Positions 48,512 to 57,549 of a DNA stretch of 64,000 nt are shown here, piece after piece. Location: assembly GCA_016721625.1 (NCBI GenBank), contig JADKHR010000001.1:1364001-1428000 (forward strand), in the 5' to 3' direction. A program made the translations under genes and the position numbers. Position 1 is the stretch's first letter. The number at the start of each line of letters is the position of its first letter. The notes under the pieces are model-generated. The model worked only from the letters and a program-made list of their open reading frames with translations. It ran no database searches and was not told where the DNA came from. Source of the stretch: Elusimicrobiota bacterium. GTDB lineage: Bacteria; Elusimicrobiota; Elusimicrobia; FEN-1173.

Positions 48512-50980
48512 ATGATGAACCTTTCCCCTACAACATCCGCTCGCCACGTTCTAAGGAGCGCGGCAGGACTTTTCTTCCTCGCCGCCCACCTCCGCGCCAT
48601 CCCGTTCAGCCCGAACCAAATCGACGTTCCGGGGGCCATCAACCAGGGGTTGGACCTGGGGAGCGCCGTTTGGGGCGATTACGACAACGACGGCGATTTG
48701 GATATCCTGGCGTGTGGCCGGGACGCCGCCAACGCGCGGCAGATCAGAATTTACCGAAACAACGCGGGGGCCTTCGCTCTCGTGAACGTGGCCGTTGGAG
48801 GGACGGGCCTTCAAGATTCCAGCGTCGCCTTCGGCGACATGGATGGGGACGGCGATCTGGACGTAGCGACGGCCGGGGTGGATTCCGGAGGGACCCGGCG
48901 GATTCGGGCCTACCGGAACGACGGCGCTCCCTGGACCGCGTTCACCTTGCTTCCCGACATCGACGCGCTGGGAGCGGGAGCCAACCGGTCGGACGTGGCG
49001 CTGGGTGATTTCGATGGAGACGGAGATTTGGACGTCCTCTTCAGTGGCCGCGACGCCGGCGGCCGCCGCCTGCGTGTCTACCGAAACAACGGGAACGGGT
49101 CTTTTGACCCCAACCAAATCGAACTGGCGGGCGGCGTGGAGTTGGGCGACGTGGCTTGGGGGGACTACGACAATGACGGGGATTTAGACATCCTCTTCTC
49201 CGGTCAAACGGGAGGGGCAGCCGCCAGCCGTGTGTGCAAGGTGTACCCCAACACCGGGGACGGGACCTTCGGGGCTTCCTTTAACGTCCTGAACGCCGCC
49301 ACCGGGTTTTCCATCGGAGATATCCGTTGGGGCGACTTCGACAACGACGGGGATTTGGACATCCTGGCCGGTGGGACGGACCAAGCCGGGGCTCGCCAGC
49401 TTCGGGCCTACCGAAATACCGCGGGGGTGTTCGCCCAGGTCGAAATCCCGGGGGCCGGGCTGGGATACAGCAACAGTTCCTTCGTCTTTGGCGACGTCAA
49501 CAACGACGGGACGTTGGACGTCGCGGCCCTGGGCACCACCGGCGCCAGCCGGGAAGTGCGGGTGTCCACCTTTAACGCGGGGACCAACGCCTTCACGGCG
49601 CCCCTCTATAATGTCGAAAGCGCGGGCAATCTCGGCCTTCAAAACGGCGGCATGGCTCTCGGGGATTACGATGGAGACGGCGACGCGGACATCCTGGCCA
49701 GCGGGGCCAGCACCACCGGCCGACAGGTGCGAATTTACAACAGTTCGGCCTCCCTCACGAACCCCAACACCGCGCCGCTGGCGCCCACCGCCTTGGCCGG
49801 GCGTTTCGGTTTTGTCCGCACCGGCGTTTCCGTGGCCAGTTTCACCTGGAACGCCGGGGCCGACGCGGGGGCGGTGGCCACGCGAACCCCGGCGAACGGA
49901 CTCTATTACGACGTCCAGATTTCAACCTTGAACACCTTCGTCAAACTCACCGCCCCCAGCCTCCTGGGAAGCCAACCCGTGGGGACCACCCCCCAACAGG
50001 GCGGATACCTTCGCCCGCCCCCCATTTTCGGCGGCGCGACTCCCATTGGAATCATGCTCAAGTCCACCCAACCCTGGGCGGGGAACAACGCCCATCCCGG
50101 TCTCATCACCGACACCACCTATTATTTCCGCGTGGTCACCATCGACGCGGGGCTTCTCTCCAGCGGGTTCAGCGCCGCCGGAACTCTCTGGACGGGCGTG
50201 GCGCCCGCCACGTCCACCCTGACGGCGGCGACCGGCGTCTTCCCGGGAGACATTAACTTGTCCTGGAACGCCCCCGGCGACGATGCCGTCTACAACAACC
50301 TCAACGGGAACTTCCGCATTCAGTATTCCAGCGACGTCGCCACGGTGTGGAGCCCCAACACCACGCCCTCCGGAGCCACCACCGTCACCATCGCCACCTC
50401 CAACGTCGTGCCGGGGACGGCGCAAAACCGCGTCCTAAACGTGCCGACCAACGACACGTATTACGTTGTTCTCTGGAGCCAGGACGACGTGGGGGAATGG
50501 TCCCTGGTCTCCAACACGGCCAACGCGGTCCCGGCCGTTGTCACTCGTTCGGTGACGATCACCGGAAGCCCCTACGATTTCGGCGGTCAATCCGTCGGCG
50601 TCAGCACCGTGACCGCCACGGGCCTCACCGTCACCAACGACGGGAACGTCCCCTCCACCTATTCGCTTTCCGCTGCCACCAGTACGGCGGGAAGCCCTTG
50701 GGGCATCGGGGCCGCCCCGCCGCCGAACAATGATGTGGCCGTCGTCTACGCCGCTTTCCACCCCACCCGCCCCACCTCGGGAACCTTCGGTGCCGAGGAC
50801 GTTTCCGGCCCCGCGAGCCTCCCTTCGACCGGGACCGCCTACACCATCGACGGGACTCAAACCGGCGTCTCCGTGGGAGTGGGCCTCACCCGAAACCTTT
50901 GGATCCGTCTCGACCTGCCGACCACCTCCAGCACCGAAACCCCCCAAAACATCGCCGTCACCATCACGGCCGGCCCTTAA
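48512..50980 (+). CDS. Secreted FG-GAP/VCBS seven-repeat propeller protein with Fn3 and novel C-terminal domain
   Basis: This 822-residue protein has a signal peptide (HVLRSAAGLFFLAAHLRA). Seven FG-GAP/VCBS repeats (about residues 30-400) each carry a calcium loop such as WGDYDNDGDLDIL; seven repeats suit one integrin-like beta-propeller. Two Fn3-like modules follow (about 420-675, with DTTYYFRVVTIDAGLL and YYVVLWSQDDVGEWSLVSN). A ~140-residue C-terminal domain ends LWIRLDLPTTSSTETPQNIAVTITAGP and resembles the small secreted proteins at 41551 and 43236. It is probably a surface or extracellular adhesin. Confidence 0.85.
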   Translation: MMNLSPTTSARHVLRSAAGLFFLAAHLRAIPFSPNQIDVPGAINQGLDLGSAVWGDYDNDGDLDILACGRDAANARQIRIYRNNAGAFALVNVAVGGTGLQDSSVAFGDMDGDGDLDVATAGVDSGGTRRIRAYRNDGAPWTAFTLLPDIDALGAGANRSDVALGDFDGDGDLDVLFSGRDAGGRRLRVYRNNGNGSFDPNQIELAGGVELGDVAWGDYDNDGDLDILFSGQTGGAAASRVCKVYPNTGDGTFGASFNVLNAATGFSIGDIRWGDFDNDGDLDILAGGTDQAGARQLRAYRNTAGVFAQVEIPGAGLGYSNSSFVFGDVNNDGTLDVAALGTTGASREVRVSTFNAGTNAFTAPLYNVESAGNLGLQNGGMALGDYDGDGDADILASGASTTGRQVRIYNSSASLTNPNTAPLAPTALAGRFGFVRTGVSVASFTWNAGADAGAVATRTPANGLYYDVQISTLNTFVKLTAPSLLGSQPVGTTPQQGGYLRPPPIFGGATPIGIMLKSTQPWAGNNAHPGLITDTTYYFRVVTIDAGLLSSGFSAAGTLWTGVAPATSTLTAATGVFPGDINLSWNAPGDDAVYNNLNGNFRIQYSSDVATVWSPNTTPSGATTVTIATSNVVPGTAQNRVLNVPTNDTYYVVLWSQDDVGEWSLVSNTANAVPAVVTRSVTITGSPYDFGGQSVGVSTVTATGLTVTNDGNVPSTYSLSAATSTAGSPWGIGAAPPPNNDVAVVYAAFHPTRPTSGTFGAEDVSGPASLPSTGTAYTIDGTQTGVSVGVGLTRNLWIRLDLPTTSSTETPQNIAVTITAGP

Positions 50981-51009
50981 GGAAATCAGTTTTAATATTT
51001 TGGGGGGGC

Positions 51010-51037
51010 TTGAAATCCCCTGAATTTCAGCTATTCT
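51010..51037 (+). promoter_or_regulatory. Promoter of the second FG-GAP gene (leaderless)
   Basis: TTGAAA (51010-51015), 16 bases, TATTCT (51032-51037); ATG 51044 coincides with the expected transcription start. This promoter, in the 63-base gap after the first FG-GAP gene, allows separate expression. Confidence 0.5.
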
Positions 51038-51043
51038 TAGCGG

Positions 51044-54000
51044 ATGAGTTTCGCTTTCCGGCCCAGACTCTCGGTATTGCTGATCGCCCTTGTTGCGGGC
51101 GTTGTCCTTTGCCCATCCATCTCCCAGGCCCTTCCCTACAACGCCGCCCAACTGGATTTTGAAAACACCGCCACCGATCGGTTGACGGAGGGGGGGACCG
51201 CCTGGGGCGACATGAACGGCGACGGAAGGCTCGACCTGGTCCTGAGCGGCAACGATTCAGCCGGGAACCGCCGGATCAGTATCTACACGTTGGGGGCCGC
51301 GCCGGCCTACGCCATTCCCAATAACCCCTCAGCCAACGTTTTTGGCGCCGGGAGCACCGGGCTGGAAGACGGCGGCATCGCCCTGGGGGACTTGGATGGG
51401 GACGGGGACCTGGACATCGTCTTGACCGGGAACCAAGGCGCCGGGACCCAAAACATTTGGGTGGCCCGAAACGACGGCGCCTTGGCCTTCACCAAGAACG
51501 TCGTGGACGGGAACAACCTGGGCCTCGATTTAGGCAAACCCGCGCTGGGAGATTTCGACAACGACGGCGATTTGGACCTGTTGGTCAGCGGGGTGGATTC
51601 GGGGGGCAACCGACAGCTTCGGGTTTACCGCAACAACGGCAACGCCACCTTTGACGCCAACCAAATCGAAGTGCCCGGCGCCGCCAACGTGGGGTACAGC
51701 ACCGGAAGTTCCGTGGCGTGGGGCGACTACGACGCGGACGCGGACCTGGATGCGCTGGTCTCCGGTTTTAACGGCGTGGGCCGCCAGGTCCACATTTACC
51801 GTAACAACGGAAACGGAACCTTTAACACCACTCCGATCGACGTGACCGCCGGGGTGGGCGGATTCCAGAACGGGGACGCGGCCTTCGGCGATTTAAACGC
51901 CGACGGGCTCTTGGACGTCGTGGCCATGGGGTTCGACAACACCAACAGCCAGCTCCGAGCTTACCGCAACAACGGGAACAATACCTTCACCGCCTTCGAA
52001 ATCCCCGGCGCCGCCAACCTCGGCGTTCGGAACGGGGCCCTCGCGGTGGGCGACTCCGACAACGACGGCGATTTGGACGTGGCCGTGGTGGGCCTCCGCC
52101 CCGCCACCGGAAACGTGGAAATCTGGCTGTACCGAAACAATGGGGGCTTCGCCTTTACCCAATTCAATATCGAGGCCGCGGTCAACGGGGGCCTTCAAAA
52201 CGGGGGCCTGGCCTGGGCCGACTACAACAACACGAGCGGCATTGATCTTTTGATCACGGGCATCGATAACGGCGCCGCCCGGCGGATGCGGGTCTATCAA
52301 AACAACATCACCACCGCCACCGCCCCGGGGGCCACGGCAAGTTTGGCGTCTACCTTCGTGTTCTCGGCGACAGCCGTCTCCACGGCCACCTTTAAATGGG
52401 ACCCCGCCGCGGACGCGGGCTTGGGGCCAACCCCCGCCGCCCTGTTGGATTACGACATTGAAATATCCACCATGGCGACCTTCACCCCGGACACGGTGGC
52501 CCACCACAGCCGGGCCACCCCTCGGCGCGGGAACTACGACCGACCGCCCCAAATATTCGACGGGAACACCCGGCACGGCGTGATTCTCCGCTCCACGGCC
52601 CCTTGGAACCCGGCCCTGGCCCACCCGGGCCTCCGGACGGACACAACCTATTATTTCCGCGTGCGGACGGTGGACGCCGGGCTCCTGGAAAGCGCCCCCA
52701 GCGCGTCCTCCTCCCTTTGGACCGGCGTGGCTCCCAACGCGGTCACGCTGACCGCCGCCGCGGGGTCAGGCTCCGGCAATGTGAATTTGACCTGGACCTC
52801 GCCGGGAGACGACCAGGACAAGGCGACCTTGACGGGAAATTACATCATCCAATATTCCTCCAACATCGGCACCGTATGGAATCCCGCCGTTACTCCCGCA
52901 GGGGCCTATACGACGACCATCGCCACCACCATCGCCCCGGGCGCCGCCCAATCGACCTCCGTTACCGTGACCGACAACGGGGTGTGGTACTTCGTTCTTT
53001 GGAGCCAGGACGATGTAGGCCTTTATTCCCCCGTTTCCAACACCGCCAACGTGACGCCCCCCGCGCTTTATTTCACACCGACCCAAATCGACGTGGACGG
53101 GGCGAACGGCGGGCTCCAGAACGGTGGAGTGTCCTTCGGTGATTTCGACAACGACGGGGACATGGACATTTTGGCCAGCGGCGTCTCCGCCGGAACCAAT
53201 TACCAGCTTCGAGTGTACCCCAATAACGGGAACGGGACCTTCGACCCCAACCAAATCGAGGTGGATGGGGCGAACGGCGGTCTTTACACGGGAGGCGTCG
53301 ACTGGGGCGATTTTGACGGCGACGGCGACTTGGATATTTTGGCCTCCGGCATCACGAGCGGCGGGGCGGCCGCCAACAGCCAACTCCGCGTCTACCGGAA
53401 CAACGGCAACGGAACTTTTGACGCCAACCAAATCGAAGTGGACGGGCTTAACGGCGGACTGAACGCCGGCGACGTCAAATGGGGAGATTTCGATAACGAC
53501 GGAGACCTGGACATCGCCGCGGCGGGACTTGACGCGGCTAACGCGCGCCAGATCCGCGTTTATAAAAACAACGGGAACGGCACCTTTAACACCACCCAAA
53601 TCGAGGTGGACGGCGCGGGGGGTGGGCTTCAGGACGGGATCGTCGATTGGGGGGATTTTGACGGGGATGGGGATTTGGACCTTTTAGCCCAAGGGTGGAA
53701 CGGCGGGGCCAACAACAGCGAAATTCGCGTTTATCGGAACAACGGCAACGGCACCTTCGACCCCAACCAGATCGACGTGGACCCGGCCGCGGGGGTGGAC
53801 GGGTATAACGGGAAACACAGCGCGGATTGGGGCGATTTTGACGCGGACGGAGATCTCGACATTCTCGTGGAGGGCGTGCTCGGAGGATTGACGACCCAGA
53901 GGCAACTGAGGGTTTACCAAAACAACGGAAATGGAACTTTTAACGCCGCTCAGATTGAAGTGAACGGGGTCAACGGAGGGAACTCCCGGGGCGGTGCCCA

Positions 54001-55453
54001 GTGGGGGGACATCGACACGGACGGCGACCTGGACATCCTCGTCCACGGGTTGACCGGAACCACCGCCGCCCTGGTCCCCGAATTGCGCGCCTACATCAAC
54101 ACCGGCGGCGGGGCCTTTACGTTAAACGAGCTCGAACCCACGGCGGCCGACGAAATCTATTTAGGGTCCCTGGACGTGGGCGACTACGATGCCGACGGCG
54201 ACATGGATTTGGTTATTTCCGGCGTGGACACGGCGGGCAATAACCAAATCCGCGTCTACCGAAACCTTTCGACCATCCCGAACGTGGCGCCGAACGCCCC
54301 GACGGTGTTGAAGACCAGCTTCGGCTTCGCCGTGGTGGGAACGTCCACGGGGACCTTTATGTGGAACGAGGGCATCGATAACGCCCCCGGGGCCACCCCA
54401 GAGGCCGGGCTGAACTATTACATCGAGATCTCCACCGTTCCCGCCTTCACCTCCTTGGTCCAAAGCGGATCCTTTGATCCGCCCAAGACCTACGACGGCG
54501 GAACCAAATACGGGATGTTCCTCACCTCCACCTCCCCCTGGACATCGGGTTCCGCGAACTACGGCCTGCAAACGGACACCACCTACTATTTTCGGGTGAA
54601 AACGGTGGATGCGGGCCTACTGCAAAGCCCCTTCACCCTCATCACCCTGGCCACGTCCACCCTGTGGACCGGGGTCGCCCCAACCACCTCAACGATCGCG
54701 GCGGCCGCCGGAACTTTTCCCGGCCAAATCAATCTATCTTGGAACTCAGCGGGGGACGACGCCGTCTATAAAAACCTTATCGGAAACTACCGCATTCAAT
54801 ATTCCACCACGGCCGCCACCGCCTGGAGCGACACCTCCACCCCGTCGGGCGCCGTCACGGTGACCCTGGCGACCACCGCGATCCCAGGCGCCGCCCAGTC
54901 AACGGTCCTAAATGTTCCCACCAACGACACCTATTACATCGTCCTCTGGAGCCAGGACGACGTGGGCAACTGGTCCTTGATCTCCAACACCGCGAACTCC
55001 GTTCCCCAGGTGATTATCCGATCGCTCACCCTCAGCCCTTCCTCCTACGACTTCGGAACCCAGTCCGTTGGCACGAGTTCCAACACGGCAACGGCCATCA
55101 CCGTGACAAACGACGGGAACATCGCCAGCACCTATTCTTTTTTCGCGAGCACCTCGACCAGTGGAAGTCCCTGGAGCATCGGAACAGCACTGCCGAGCGT
55201 GGACGATGTGGTGGTGGTCCTGGGCGGTTTCCACGCCACCCGCCCCGCCACCGTGGACTTTGGCGCGGAAGATGTCATCGGTCCCGGCAACCAATCGTCC
55301 TCGGGGACCCGCTACTCCATCGATGGAACCCAAACCGGGGTCTCGGTCCCCGTCGCCGGAGCCCGAAACCTTTGGATCCGCCTCGACACCCCCACCAGCT
55401 CCAGCACCGAAACCCCCCAAAACCTAACCGTCACCATCACCTCCGGACCCTAA
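51044..55453 (+). CDS. Secreted double-propeller FG-GAP/VCBS protein with Fn3 modules and novel C-terminal domain
   Basis: This 1469-residue protein has a signal peptide (LSVLLIALVAGVVLCPSISQA). The first set of seven FG-GAP repeats (about residues 40-420) is followed by two Fn3-like modules (to ~670). A second set of seven repeats (about 676-1075, with WGDFDGDGDLDILAS and similar) is followed by two more Fn3-like modules. It ends in the same C-terminal domain as its neighbour (LWIRLDTPTSSSTETPQN). It looks like its neighbour with the propeller-Fn3-Fn3 unit doubled. The many Asp-rich loops imply calcium-dependent folding outside the cell. Confidence 0.85.
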   Translation: MSFAFRPRLSVLLIALVAGVVLCPSISQALPYNAAQLDFENTATDRLTEGGTAWGDMNGDGRLDLVLSGNDSAGNRRISIYTLGAAPAYAIPNNPSANVFGAGSTGLEDGGIALGDLDGDGDLDIVLTGNQGAGTQNIWVARNDGALAFTKNVVDGNNLGLDLGKPALGDFDNDGDLDLLVSGVDSGGNRQLRVYRNNGNATFDANQIEVPGAANVGYSTGSSVAWGDYDADADLDALVSGFNGVGRQVHIYRNNGNGTFNTTPIDVTAGVGGFQNGDAAFGDLNADGLLDVVAMGFDNTNSQLRAYRNNGNNTFTAFEIPGAANLGVRNGALAVGDSDNDGDLDVAVVGLRPATGNVEIWLYRNNGGFAFTQFNIEAAVNGGLQNGGLAWADYNNTSGIDLLITGIDNGAARRMRVYQNNITTATAPGATASLASTFVFSATAVSTATFKWDPAADAGLGPTPAALLDYDIEISTMATFTPDTVAHHSRATPRRGNYDRPPQIFDGNTRHGVILRSTAPWNPALAHPGLRTDTTYYFRVRTVDAGLLESAPSASSSLWTGVAPNAVTLTAAAGSGSGNVNLTWTSPGDDQDKATLTGNYIIQYSSNIGTVWNPAVTPAGAYTTTIATTIAPGAAQSTSVTVTDNGVWYFVLWSQDDVGLYSPVSNTANVTPPALYFTPTQIDVDGANGGLQNGGVSFGDFDNDGDMDILASGVSAGTNYQLRVYPNNGNGTFDPNQIEVDGANGGLYTGGVDWGDFDGDGDLDILASGITSGGAAANSQLRVYRNNGNGTFDANQIEVDGLNGGLNAGDVKWGDFDNDGDLDIAAAGLDAANARQIRVYKNNGNGTFNTTQIEVDGAGGGLQDGIVDWGDFDGDGDLDLLAQGWNGGANNSEIRVYRNNGNGTFDPNQIDVDPAAGVDGYNGKHSADWGDFDADGDLDILVEGVLGGLTTQRQLRVYQNNGNGTFNAAQIEVNGVNGGNSRGGAQWGDIDTDGDLDILVHGLTGTTAALVPELRAYINTGGGAFTLNELEPTAADEIYLGSLDVGDYDADGDMDLVISGVDTAGNNQIRVYRNLSTIPNVAPNAPTVLKTSFGFAVVGTSTGTFMWNEGIDNAPGATPEAGLNYYIEISTVPAFTSLVQSGSFDPPKTYDGGTKYGMFLTSTSPWTSGSANYGLQTDTTYYFRVKTVDAGLLQSPFTLITLATSTLWTGVAPTTSTIAAAAGTFPGQINLSWNSAGDDAVYKNLIGNYRIQYSTTAATAWSDTSTPSGAVTVTLATTAIPGAAQSTVLNVPTNDTYYIVLWSQDDVGNWSLISNTANSVPQVIIRSLTLSPSSYDFGTQSVGTSSNTATAITVTNDGNIASTYSFFASTSTSGSPWSIGTALPSVDDVVVVLGGFHATRPATVDFGAEDVIGPGNQSSSGTRYSIDGTQTGVSVPVAGARNLWIRLDTPTSSSTETPQNLTVTITSGP

Positions 55454-55461
55454 AAATATTT

Positions 55462-55890
55462 GGGGCTTCCGGGTTTCCCGTAAAAGTCGATGTGATTTTT
55501 TTGACTCGCCCCCCCATGAGGCGTTGTGAGCACGACGTTTTGACGGTTGCGGCGCGGCCCGTTGTGCCGGCGATTGGCCGTTGAGCCGAGCCGGTCTCGG
55601 TTTGGCGGCGAAGCCGACAGAGACCGGTCCCGAAGGGACATTTGAGGGCCGCCCGTCAAAACGGCGCGCGGAAGCCGTCCCGTTCAACATGGACATCCGA
55701 AGTCGGGACGGCACCGACCGTGGTGTTGAACTGTAAGACGGTGCCGACCGGGGCGCATTTCTTTTCCGTCCCTTTTCTTTGGGCGTGCAAAGAAAAGGGA
55801 CCCGGGGTCGGAGGGGGTGGAGCCCCCTTGCCTGAAAGCAAATAGAGTCCGGTGGTTTCCTCTAAAACCAACAGGAAACCCAGAAGCCCC
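55462..55890. repeat. Palindrome-rich element bounded by 17-bp inverted repeats
   Basis: GGGGCTTCCGGGTTTCC (55462-55478) and GGAAACCCAGAAGCCCC (55874-55890) are inverted repeats with one mismatch. Inside are GTTTTGACGG/CCGTCAAAAC, CCGGTCTC/GAGACCGG and a perfect 13-bp stem at 55768-55801. No gene is present. It fills the 442-base gap between convergent genes and may be a MITE-like element, a terminator array, or both. Confidence 0.55.
55768..55801. terminator. Perfect 13-bp hairpin between convergent genes
   Basis: GTCCCTTTTCTTT (55768-55780), 8-base loop, AAAGAAAAGGGAC (55789-55801). Both sides contain T/A runs, so it could stop transcription from either direction. Confidence 0.55.
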
Positions 55891-55895
55891 GAAAA

Positions 55896-56714
55896 TTATG
55901 GGTGTGAACCGAAGCGGGTTTCGAGTTTGAAGGTGAGACCGCTCAGCGTCGTCTGCTGGCGGTTATAGGAGATGACGGCGCCGTCGGTGCCTTCCACATG
56001 AAGCCGGCGGTTGCCTTGTCCCAGGATGAACCAGTCTTGCCAGAGGCCGCCCACTTCAAAAGAGAGTCGCGGAGTGATCCGCCACCCCACGCCGGCCTCC
56101 CCCTGGAAAATGGACCCCGCGGACGCGTCGGTCTCGGCGTCGAAAATTTGGACATAGTAATGGGCGGCGGCTTGCCAGCGGACGTAAAGTTTTTTTCCGT
56201 GGGTCCCGGCCAGGCCGAAACCGATCCCCTCGGCGGAAATTTCGGTGACGTCGTCAAACCCTTCCGGTGCCGAGGTGCTTTTGAAAACGAAATCCTTCCG
56301 TTTGAAAATCTCTCGCACCACCGACAGGTGGACCTGGGCTTCCACCGGCCAGCCCTTTAGAGGCCGATGGTAGGTGAGGAAAGCGTTGGTGAACCCGACG
56401 TTCATTGAATTGGACTGGTAGTCTCCCCCCGCCACATCCGGAACCGTCTCCCGGCCGTAAGTCCCGCCGCCGAACACCCCGGTGTGCCAAAGCCCCACCC
56501 CCCAGAACCCCTCGGCGCGCGGGTCCTGCCGCCAGTCCAGCCGATAGAGAGGGGCGGTGTTCCCTTCGAACCGGTTCACATAGCCCTGGGGAAGGATCTT
56601 GCCTTCCCCCCGGTATTTAAGTTGAGCCGCCGGAGCCACCGTGAGAGAAAACTCCCCGGCGGAAACACCGAGAGCCAACAACCACAGGAGAAGTCCCGGA
56701 AAAAATCGTCTCAT
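55896..56714 (-). CDS. Predicted outer-membrane beta-barrel protein
   Basis: This 272-residue protein has a signal peptide (FFPGLLLWLLALGVSAGEFSL) and alternating hydrophobic strands rich in Gly, Tyr and Trp, such as AEGFWGVGLWHTGVF and KLYVRWQAAAHYYVQIF. It ends in a barrel-like TTLSGLTFKLETRFG. No named family is recognised. ATG 56714 is one base after the preceding gene's stop, so it is the last gene of the par-to-barrel run. Similar size and organisation to the upstream barrel suggest distant paralogues. Confidence 0.6.
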   Translation of the reverse strand: MRRFFPGLLLWLLALGVSAGEFSLTVAPAAQLKYRGEGKILPQGYVNRFEGNTAPLYRLDWRQDPRAEGFWGVGLWHTGVFGGGTYGRETVPDVAGGDYQSNSMNVGFTNAFLTYHRPLKGWPVEAQVHLSVVREIFKRKDFVFKSTSAPEGFDDVTEISAEGIGFGLAGTHGKKLYVRWQAAAHYYVQIFDAETDASAGSIFQGEAGVGWRITPRLSFEVGGLWQDWFILGQGNRRLHVEGTDGAVISYNRQQTTLSGLTFKLETRFGSHP

Positions 56715-56715
56715 C

Positions 56716-57549
56716 TCAGTAAGTCCAACCGACGGCGAGGAAGGGACCGAATAGGTCGATCTTATTGATCGGTAGGCTCGCGGTGGCGCTCGGGGAGGCG
56801 CCGGCGGTGAACCGGCGTCCCCCGGGCACGAAGATCTCGTACAACTGTCGAGCATAACCAACGGAAACGCGCCAGCGGGGCCACGCCACCCCCCCCTCCA
56901 AACGAAGCGCGTAGGTGTAGCCCCCTTGGTGAACCGACCCGCCGTCGGTGTCCAACCGATTGTCCGTCCAGAAATAGCGGCCGAGGAGGATTTCGCCGTC
57001 CCAGAACAGCGCGGGCCCCCGCCCCATGGGCCGACCTTGGCCCTTGCCGTGAAAACCAAGGTGGCCTCCCAAAGCCATTTGGGTTTCATGGGAAGAACCG
57101 GGTTCCGGAATTCCGTCCAAAGAAACATCCTTCTGGCGGATCTGATGATGCGCTCCGTTGAGGCCAAAAACCACCTCCACGGGAGAACCGGCCAAGGGAC
57201 GTCGAAGATCGATCCAGAGGGATTGGAGGGACAATTCCATCTGCCCGGTTTGTTGCTGGGTGGCCGATTGGGAGTTTCCAAATTCCGCGGCATAGGTCGG
57301 CCGATTGATCCAATATTGCATTTGGAACCCCAGGTCCCGGGTAAGTTCCGTCCGCCAGCGGAGCCCCGCCGCCGGCGTCCAGGGTTTAACTTTTAGTTCC
57401 CACCCGTGCGGGACCTCGCGGTAGCCCACCCCTTCGTATTCCATCCGGGCCTGGGGAATCCATTGAACGGACAACTCGTCCGCCCGGAGGCCCGCCACCC
57501 ACAGGAGCCCCAGCAGGAAGAGACCTGCGGAACGTATCGATGGGTTCAA
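56716..57549 (-). CDS. Predicted outer-membrane beta-barrel protein, TTG start
   Basis: This 277-residue protein has a signal peptide (NPSIRSAGLFLLGLLWVAGLRA) and barrel-like strands: MEYEGVGYREVPHGWELKV, SPVEVVFGLNGAHHQI, ALRLEGGVAWPRWRVSVGYARQLYEIF. It ends FLAVGWTY with a terminal aromatic, as outer-membrane proteins usually do. The only plausible start is TTG 57549, which overlaps the glycosyltransferase stop as TTGA. Its cargo or pore role is unknown. Linkage to a glycosyltransferase and two lipoproteins suggests envelope glycan or surface assembly. Confidence 0.6.
   Translation of the reverse strand: MNPSIRSAGLFLLGLLWVAGLRADELSVQWIPQARMEYEGVGYREVPHGWELKVKPWTPAAGLRWRTELTRDLGFQMQYWINRPTYAAEFGNSQSATQQQTGQMELSLQSLWIDLRRPLAGSPVEVVFGLNGAHHQIRQKDVSLDGIPEPGSSHETQMALGGHLGFHGKGQGRPMGRGPALFWDGEILLGRYFWTDNRLDTDGGSVHQGGYTYALRLEGGVAWPRWRVSVGYARQLYEIFVPGGRRFTAGASPSATASLPINKIDLFGPFLAVGWTY

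Noticed and set aside
51200..54270. Repeated GGCGATTTCGACAACGACGG-like words as a DNA repeat array
   Set aside because: They encode FG-GAP calcium loops and diverge at synonymous positions, so the repetition is at protein level.
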